Positions 58,301 to 64,000 of a DNA stretch of 64,000 nucleotides are shown here, in pieces. Both the position numbers and the translations under genes were made by a program. Position 1 is the first letter of the stretch, and every line of letters begins with the position of its first letter. This DNA comes from Moringa oleifera (Eukaryota; Streptophyta; Magnoliopsida; Brassicales; Moringaceae): positions 6,264,001 to 6,328,000 of the forward strand of contig JAJFZO010000609.1 of the NCBI GenBank assembly GCA_021397835.1, in the 5' to 3' direction. A model generated the notes under the pieces. It saw only the letters and a program-made list of their open reading frames with translations. It made no database searches and was not told where the DNA came from.

Positions 58301-61300
58301 TAGTTACTTCATATAAGTATTAATGTAAAGAGTTTCATTCATCTGCCATGTCTGATCCCAGTATGAGTCAGAACATTGAAAGCTATCAATTACCAAATGA
58401 TGAAGTCGATTTGGTTTTGTTTACCGCCTTCACCCTACATCTTACTTGAGTGTGAGGTCACTTTAAAAGAGCAACTTCCTGATAGTCTCAATGTTCACAC
58501 ATTTCTGTTCTTCATGTGCTTGTGAGGGGAAAAAAAAATTCCTTTGTTGTTGTTTATTGCTTATAATTGCTATATCTTGCTTACTGTAGCTTAGTGGAGC
58601 AAGGAGATTGCGTGATGCCATCATACTTGGGTTTCAACTACAAAGAGCTCCTGGTAGAGATGTTTCAGTCCCAGAATGGTATACTATGGCAGAAACTGAA
58701 CTTGGTTTTCGTGCTACATTGCCTACTGGTCAATTGACTCAAATAAGATCTAGGTGAGCTTTTGAGCACTCTATCCCTCTTTCTCCAATTTTGAAATTGT
58801 CTTCTGCATGTTAAATACACATCATGTGGCATTGCTTCTTGTCTTATCCATCAATTAAGTTTTCCTCAAATTTTATTTCATTTTTTTCCCAAAAGCAGAT
58901 GCATAGAAGGCTTTGAAATCCTTCATGGAGACCACCAGGGCCTCTCTGATACAGTCAGTTTCTTGAGTAACTTGGCCACACTTGGTGATGCATGTGATTC
59001 CCTTCAAAGTACGAAGCATCAAACAAGGGAGCATTTGGCTGCTGCTACATTATTCAACTGGGAGGTCTTTCTCAACCTTATAGTTGTTGAATATTTTTCT
59101 TTGTTTAATTTTATATTCACTTTTCATGGCCTTCTTTTTATTTTTATCAGAAACATATATAATTATATTACTATAAGTGGTATCAAGGGGTGCTGCTCAT
59201 TTACAAGAACACTATTTAGAATTAAAAAAGTTCTATAAACTCTGCAAATTCCTCCTTATTTACAAAATCCTTGCCCAACTTTTAAGACCCATTCCATTTG
59301 TCTCTAAACAAAAAGAAAGGGGTTTCCTTTCCCTCAAAAGCCCTCATATTTCTCTTATTATATGCTATCCAAAATATCAACAGAGGAATCCTTAATACAC
59401 TTGCTTCCTAGCTTTTTTCATGCATAGCTTTTCCCATGCACATAGTTCAGCCGCCATCGAACTGGTATAATCCATCAATGCTAAGACTCTCCCATTTTTG
59501 CCTGGTCCAGTTACACCATAGTAAAACATGGTTTACCAATTATGCTTGTTCTTTACAAATGAAGCACCTATTAATCGAGACTTTCCTTACTTTGAAGGTT
59601 GTTAATTGTGAGCAACTCACCCCATGTTGCTTCCCGTACAAAGAAAGCTACCTTAAGGGATACTCTAGTCTTTTAGATTAGTTTCCATGACATTACCCGT
59701 GTTTCAATTTGTAGTTGGTTGTTATTTATGAACTTTTCCCTTTTGTTTCCTTGCCAAAAAACTGATTCTGCTCCATTCTTATCAATATAGGAAGTATATA
59801 TTTTCTCAAAGAAGCTTCCTATGGTGCCATCTCATAACCTTATGCCCCTTTCTTAAATACCACATCCCATGTTACCATGCCATCTCTGCACAACATGTAG
59901 CCACTAACTCGAGTTTCCTTGTTTGAGTTTAGGTTGTAGATCTTTGGAAATTCTTCCTTTAAAAGTTTCTCTCCACACTATCCATCATGCCAAAAACTAA
60001 TAGAGCAACCATTCTCTATTCTAAACCCTAAAGGCCTGAATTCCTCCCACTCTTTTCTGATTGCCCTTCATACCCATCCCACAGGTCCTCCTTCCTCCAC
60101 CACTACAGCATCCATACGCTACCTCTCTCCCTCGTGAATCTCCGCAACCACTTTGTCATAAGTGCTTTGTTAACTAGTTGAATTGGTTCAAAGCCCAAAC
60201 ACCATCCATCTTTGATCTCTGAACTATCTCCCATCTCACCAAACGATGTTTGAATATGTCTCGCATGCTATCCCATAGAATTGTCTCTATAGTACTTTTG
60301 GGATAGAAAAGTGGACATAAAGTAAATTGGTAAACTTGGCAAAGCGCTTTTGACCAAAGTCGTCCTTCTCTTTTTTGACTCTTCTACCTTCTTAACTTCC
60401 TATAAACCCTTTTCACCATTCCACATGATCTTTATATATATATATATTTAGCCCCCAAATACTGCATAAAAAGGGTCCTCACCTTGCATTCTAGAACTTT
60501 TGCAAGATACACCCTATCCACTTTCTCCCTCAAAGGTACTAGTTTGCTCTTCCTCAAATTCACCATCAAGCATGTGATTGCCCTAAGACGAAGGAGGGTA
60601 CAATGCACATTTACCATCTAATCCTTATCAGTCCCACAAAACAAAATAGTATCATCTGCAAATAACAAGTGTGAAATCTCCATCTTCCTCTCCTCCCTTC
60701 CCACACGAAAACCCTTGACAAGATTACTATGTACCAATGTGCTCATCATGCGGTCAAAAAAGCTTCCATTATAAGGATGAGTAGAACAGGAGATGAAGAA
60801 TTACTCTATCATAATCTCTTTGAAGCCTAAAAGAACTTACTAGGCCCTCCATTTACTAAAACTAAACGAAAGATGCTGTAGAGTATCCATTGACACCATC
60901 TCTCCCCACATCCCACCGTCCATAAAATGTGAGCCATAAAGCCCTAAGCCATGTGATCATAAGCTTTCTACATGTCTAACTCGCATATGATCCTTTTCAT
61001 CCTGACTTCAATTGATAATCCACAACCTCAGTAGCTATTAAAATTACATATAGAATTTGTCCTCCTTTTACAAATGCATTTTGAATTAGGACTAACCACC
61101 TTATCAATCATCATTCTAAATCTTAAGGCCACCACTTTAGAGATTAGCTTGTACACATTTCCAATCAAATTGATTGGTCGAAAATCTTTAATGCAATGAT
61201 CCCTAATTTCTTTGAAATGAGACCTACAAAGTTCAATTCAAAGAACTTATGAATTTATCATGTTCATGAAACTCCTGAGAAAGATCCTTAATCTTTCCTC

Positions 61301-63785
61301 TGATGATGTATAACCAGCCAGCTTGGGTTCTTTGTCACCATCCACTCAAATAATGCCACCCTCACCTCCTCCTCCTCCTCAGAGGGCCTCTCTATCCACC
61401 CTTGAAGCTCATGATAAATTCAGTTAAACTAAATCTCATCTAATGTTGGTTTCCAACCTTTTGCTTCCTTGCATAGTTTTTGGCAGAAGTCTCTGATTTT
61501 CTCTTTCAACTCTACTTGCCCCTCCACTTCATCCTCATTAATCTTCATAGCTTTGATGAAGTTGTCTCCTGTGCATGTTAACAGTTTTATGAAAAAACTC
61601 TTCAGCCATAATGTGTTGTATTTCTGTCTCCATTAAATCTTCCCCTTGATTATGATAGACAATTCTTCATGATGTTGGTTCTTTTGGAATTCAGCTCATC
61701 TGTTTGTGTCTTGTTCATTCCCAATCAAACCTATCTTTCTGTGACTTTAACTGTGATCTATGTGAAATTAAATATGTACTGCATGAATGTAGCTAGTCCG
61801 ATTTTACTTGAGAATTTACTATGTAGAAACACATGTTCAACCGTGATTTTACGTAGAAGAAGAGCTACAGGTTGCACAGGAACTCATATAACTAGCTGCA
61901 ATGTGAGTTGATAGATTGTTGTGTCTTCAAGTGTCTAAGATGCCAAAATTTTCCTTTTCATGTTGCATAGTACTAAGGTCTCCTATCTGGTTGGAGTTGC
62001 AGTATCTCTTGGCCTAATGTACTTAAAAGGATAGAATATACTTGTAGTTGAGTCATACAGCAACTTTAGTACAAAAATGTCAGACTGTAATTTTTGTTAA
62101 ATAAATATTAAATGTTAGTATTTTCCATATTGCGTGACTGATTTCCAAATGCTTACTGTTAATTATTAATTATTTGGTGGTCTTGGTTTTACAAAATCTA
62201 GGAATTCTGGGGTTCAAAACTGTAGAAAGAACAGTGGATAAACAGCTTATAGCCTGACTCGAGTTAGAAATGGCATAGATCTGGCAACGAAAAACTGCTT
62301 AATGGTTAAAATACTAGTTTTAGAAAAGATTTACAGGAGATCTATTGGGTTTGTTGCACTGATAGGGCAGGAGGTGGGCGTACTTGGCTTTTTGGTTGCC
62401 TAGGGTATAAGAGGAATAAAACTAGCAGAAATATTTAGACAGTGATAGATAACATGAACTAAGTAGCACACAGAATGGCCTAGAAGCATGGTATTGGAGC
62501 TTGGTTGTTTCACAACATTTAAGTCCTAAACTTTTAACATCCAGATTAGTGAGAGACTAACTTTATCTATTTATATATCTGTATTAGCATCTGTTCAGCT
62601 CCTATAAATCTGGGGAAAGAAGAGAAAAGGAAACATGTAAAGAATGAAACCATACTCCTTTTCTCTTTCCTATCTGTCATGTATTCTGAGTAACTCATGG
62701 TGCCTTTATCATTTTGAGTGCTGCCATGCACACTTGTATTTCACGTGAACTGGATGTGCCACAAAATACAATGAAAAAATTGAAGGAGATAGAAAAGAGA
62801 TTTGAAACGCTGACAAAGTACTGACTAGCAGGCAATCTACATTATTTGAGGAGACAGGAGGAAAGGAAAAAATTGTACCTCCAAATTTGGCATGGACATT
62901 GTATATTTCTAATATCTCATAACAGAACTCGTTGGGGAGTAAAGAAAATTGGGTCTAAACTTTTCTGCATTGATTCTGTAAATTACAAAGGAATTATACA
63001 TCTCAGCATACAAACAGAAAGGAAAATAAAAAGAAGTTAAATATTTATAACTTATCTATCGTCTAGTTCTTTTATCTTACATGGGGAAACTGAAATTTGC
63101 TCTTTATAGGTGCACTATCAATCAGATTAAATTTCAATATGAGTAAGCTGAATTTCCTTGAAGGCTGTTTGTTGATTCGGAAGGATTTTCCTGTATGTGT
63201 GTCAATGTGTATGTATATAGACTATTTATGTTTTTCTTTCTCGTATTCACTGATTTAATGTCTTGTTATGTTTATCTTTTCTGGTGAGGTTAAGACATCT
63301 TGCGAGCTGGTCTATTTCTATATTCTCTTTCTAGTAAAGCTTTGCTTATTAGTAGTAAGGTTTTATGTATATGTAAGGTCAACAGGATTCTGCTTTCTGA
63401 ACATGATTTTGGGTCTTGCAGGAGGAAATTTTTGTAGCGAGAGCACCAGGGAGGTTAGATGTAATGGGAGGGATTGCAGACTATTCAGGAAGCCTTGTTT
63501 TGCAAGTCAGTCTTTATGGGCCATTTCATTCCCTCTTTGGCCCTTCAGTATCTCATCCTGGACCTAAGCATTGCATGCATTGACCTCATAACGTTATAGC
63601 TATTGTTCAGGTGCTCAACTTGCTTTCTGAAATCTCCTAACATTTTTGGCTGCATTTGTTCCTCACAGATGCCTACAAGAGAGGCATGCCATATTGCCGT
63701 TCAGAGGAATCATCCCAGCAAGCAGAAGCTATGGAAGCATGCTCAGGCACGGCATCGTGCGAAAGAAACCCCTGTTCTTGAAATT
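43324..63785 (+). CDS. ARA1: L-arabinokinase, exons 1-18 (3' end beyond the window)
   Basis: Phosphorylates free L-arabinose to L-arabinose 1-phosphate in the sugar salvage route to UDP-arabinose. Exons: 43324-43413, 44271-44378, 45120-45188, 45347-45430, 45652-45728, 47274-47340, 49847-49904, 50018-50085, 50165-50227, 54046-54099, 54211-54313, 54402-54511, 54611-54730, 55894-55950, 58590-58753, 58899-59064, 63422-63505, 63669-63785. All junctions are GT-AG and phases agree, giving 553 codons without a stop. The N-terminal glycosyltransferase-like domain is marked by [18 protein letters not shown] (13-30) and [17 protein letters not shown]. The GHMP kinase part begins at [18 protein letters not shown] (492-509). 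The family has about 990-1000 residues, so the ATP loop and C-terminus lie to the right. The first in-frame ATG is 43324. Introns 6, 9, 14 and 16 are long, and 6, 9 and 16 hold retroelement pieces. Confidence 0.95.
47400..47723 (+). mobile_element. 5'-truncated LINE insertion in intron 6
   Basis: [20 protein letters not shown] and the following residues (about 47468-47620) look like the C-terminal end of plant LINE ORF2, and the piece ends in a 17-base A run at 47707-47723. Same strand as the host gene. The left end is approximate. Confidence 0.7.
47724..49846. other. Rest of intron 6, nothing recognised
   Basis: About 2.1 kb of AT-rich intronic sequence with no coding signal or repeat that I can identify. 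Confidence 0.5.
50393..51060 (-). mobile_element. Ty1/copia fragment with 3' LTR in intron 9, antisense
   Basis: Read on the minus strand: [20 protein letters not shown] and FRAM (about 50960-50880) is copia RNase H; then a polypurine tract AGCTTAAGGGGGAG (about 50590-50604) and a short LTR from TATTGGAGAATATTTG (50589) to about 50393. The upstream part of the element is missing. Stops interrupt the frame. Confidence 0.75.
51061..52139. other. Intron 9 spacer between copia fragments
   Basis: No gene. About 51290-51840 has a T-rich composition that could be the tail of another inserted element; I cannot assign it. Confidence 0.4.
52140..53560 (-). mobile_element. Ty1/copia pol fragment in intron 9, antisense
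   Basis: On the minus strand from about 53510: [20 protein letters not shown] and TFAPMAKI (RT), [16 protein letters not shown], then [20 protein letters not shown] (about 52560-52500, RNase H) and [20 protein letters not shown] ending about 52150 in a GGAGGAGTGTTA polypurine-type end. Stops and shifts are present. It is a different copy from the one at 50393-51060, whose RNase H is less well kept. Confidence 0.8.
55951..58589. other. Intron 14, nothing recognised
   Basis: 2.6 kb between well-supported exons. Short open frames (56234-56476, 56657-56863) are not like any family I know and have no splice context. Confidence 0.5.
59130..61600 (-). mobile_element. LINE (non-LTR retrotransposon) in intron 16, antisense, 5'-truncated
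   Basis: On the minus strand from about 61570: the pre-RT linker ([20 protein letters not shown]), RT box 1 ([20 protein letters not shown], about 61195), RT catalytic [14 protein letters not shown] (60662-60621), and LINE-tail type sequence to about 59130. Many stops and shifts. It takes up about 57 percent of the 4.36-kb intron. Confidence 0.8.
61601..63421. other. Rest of intron 16, nothing recognised
   Basis: Ordinary AT-rich intronic DNA with no coding signal. Confidence 0.5.
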
Positions 63786-64000
63786 GTATGTGCTAGCTTG
63801 GTTAATTGATGCTTTGGTTTTGCATAGCACTGTGCTTTGAGATTTTCAGACAAAGTTTCCGGACTAGATGATTTCTGTGCATAAATTATTCATGTCAAAG
63901 TATCGAACTTCTGCATTAACGATAAAAAATCTGATAGATTGAAATGAGCGTTAGGGCGAATTATGACTACCACTCAAAATGGAAGTAATCATATGCACGA

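Noticed and set aside
60432..60617. Minus-strand 61-codon frame as an independent gene
   Set aside because: It is part of the antisense LINE, just downstream of the FADD catalytic motif.

Overview
The window is plant nuclear DNA, almost certainly from a eudicot. The genes have many short exons with GT-AG introns, the spacers are very AT-rich, and most of the sequence is transposon-derived (CACTA, Tat-type Ty3/gypsy, Ty1/copia, LINE, MITE-like foldbacks). The species cannot be named from the sequence alone.

Layout. (1) 1-7033: the 5' half of a CACTA (En/Spm) DNA transposon on the minus strand; its far end lies left of the window. It carries a TNP2-type transposase broken by two in-frame stops and one frameshift, a 105-bp minisatellite, a fragment of a two-pore K+ channel gene, a UDP-glycosyltransferase gene that is open through its whole sugar-donor box but lost its native C-terminus, CAG/CTG-rich blocks on both sides of the glycosyltransferase, an array of seven subterminal palindromes, and the terminal CACTACTACAAAAA (read on the minus strand). 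It looks like a CACTA element that picked up pieces of at least two host genes. (2) 7034-13100: decayed repeat-derived DNA with no gene. (3) 13663-16558 and 20516-23678, both minus: a tandem duplication of a bacterial-type, PLP-dependent Orn/Lys/Arg decarboxylase with a plastid-type leader. The right copy is intact (569 codons in four exons). The left copy is a pseudogene. The spacer between them is full of foldback elements. (4) 23.9-25.5 kb: a large AT-rich inverted repeat. (5) 26150-38689: an old, heavily mutated Tat-lineage Ty3/gypsy retrotransposon with both LTRs, relics of gag, protease, RT and RNase H, an integrase that stops after its zinc finger, and a long non-coding 3' part made of short tandem repeats. 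(6) 38.7-42.3 kb: AT-rich foldbacks and a second CACTA relic. (7) 43324 to the right edge, plus: the first 18 exons (553 codons) of L-arabinokinase. Its introns hold copia and LINE fragments, and its kinase domain continues beyond the window.

Functional reading. The host genes likely to be active are L-arabinokinase (salvage of free arabinose to arabinose 1-phosphate) and the right-hand decarboxylase (amino acid to polyamine precursor, probably in plastids). The captured glycosyltransferase is open enough to be expressed but probably lacks part of its fold. All splice sites, family names and lineage calls were read by eye from sequence and motif memory; no alignment or database search was run.
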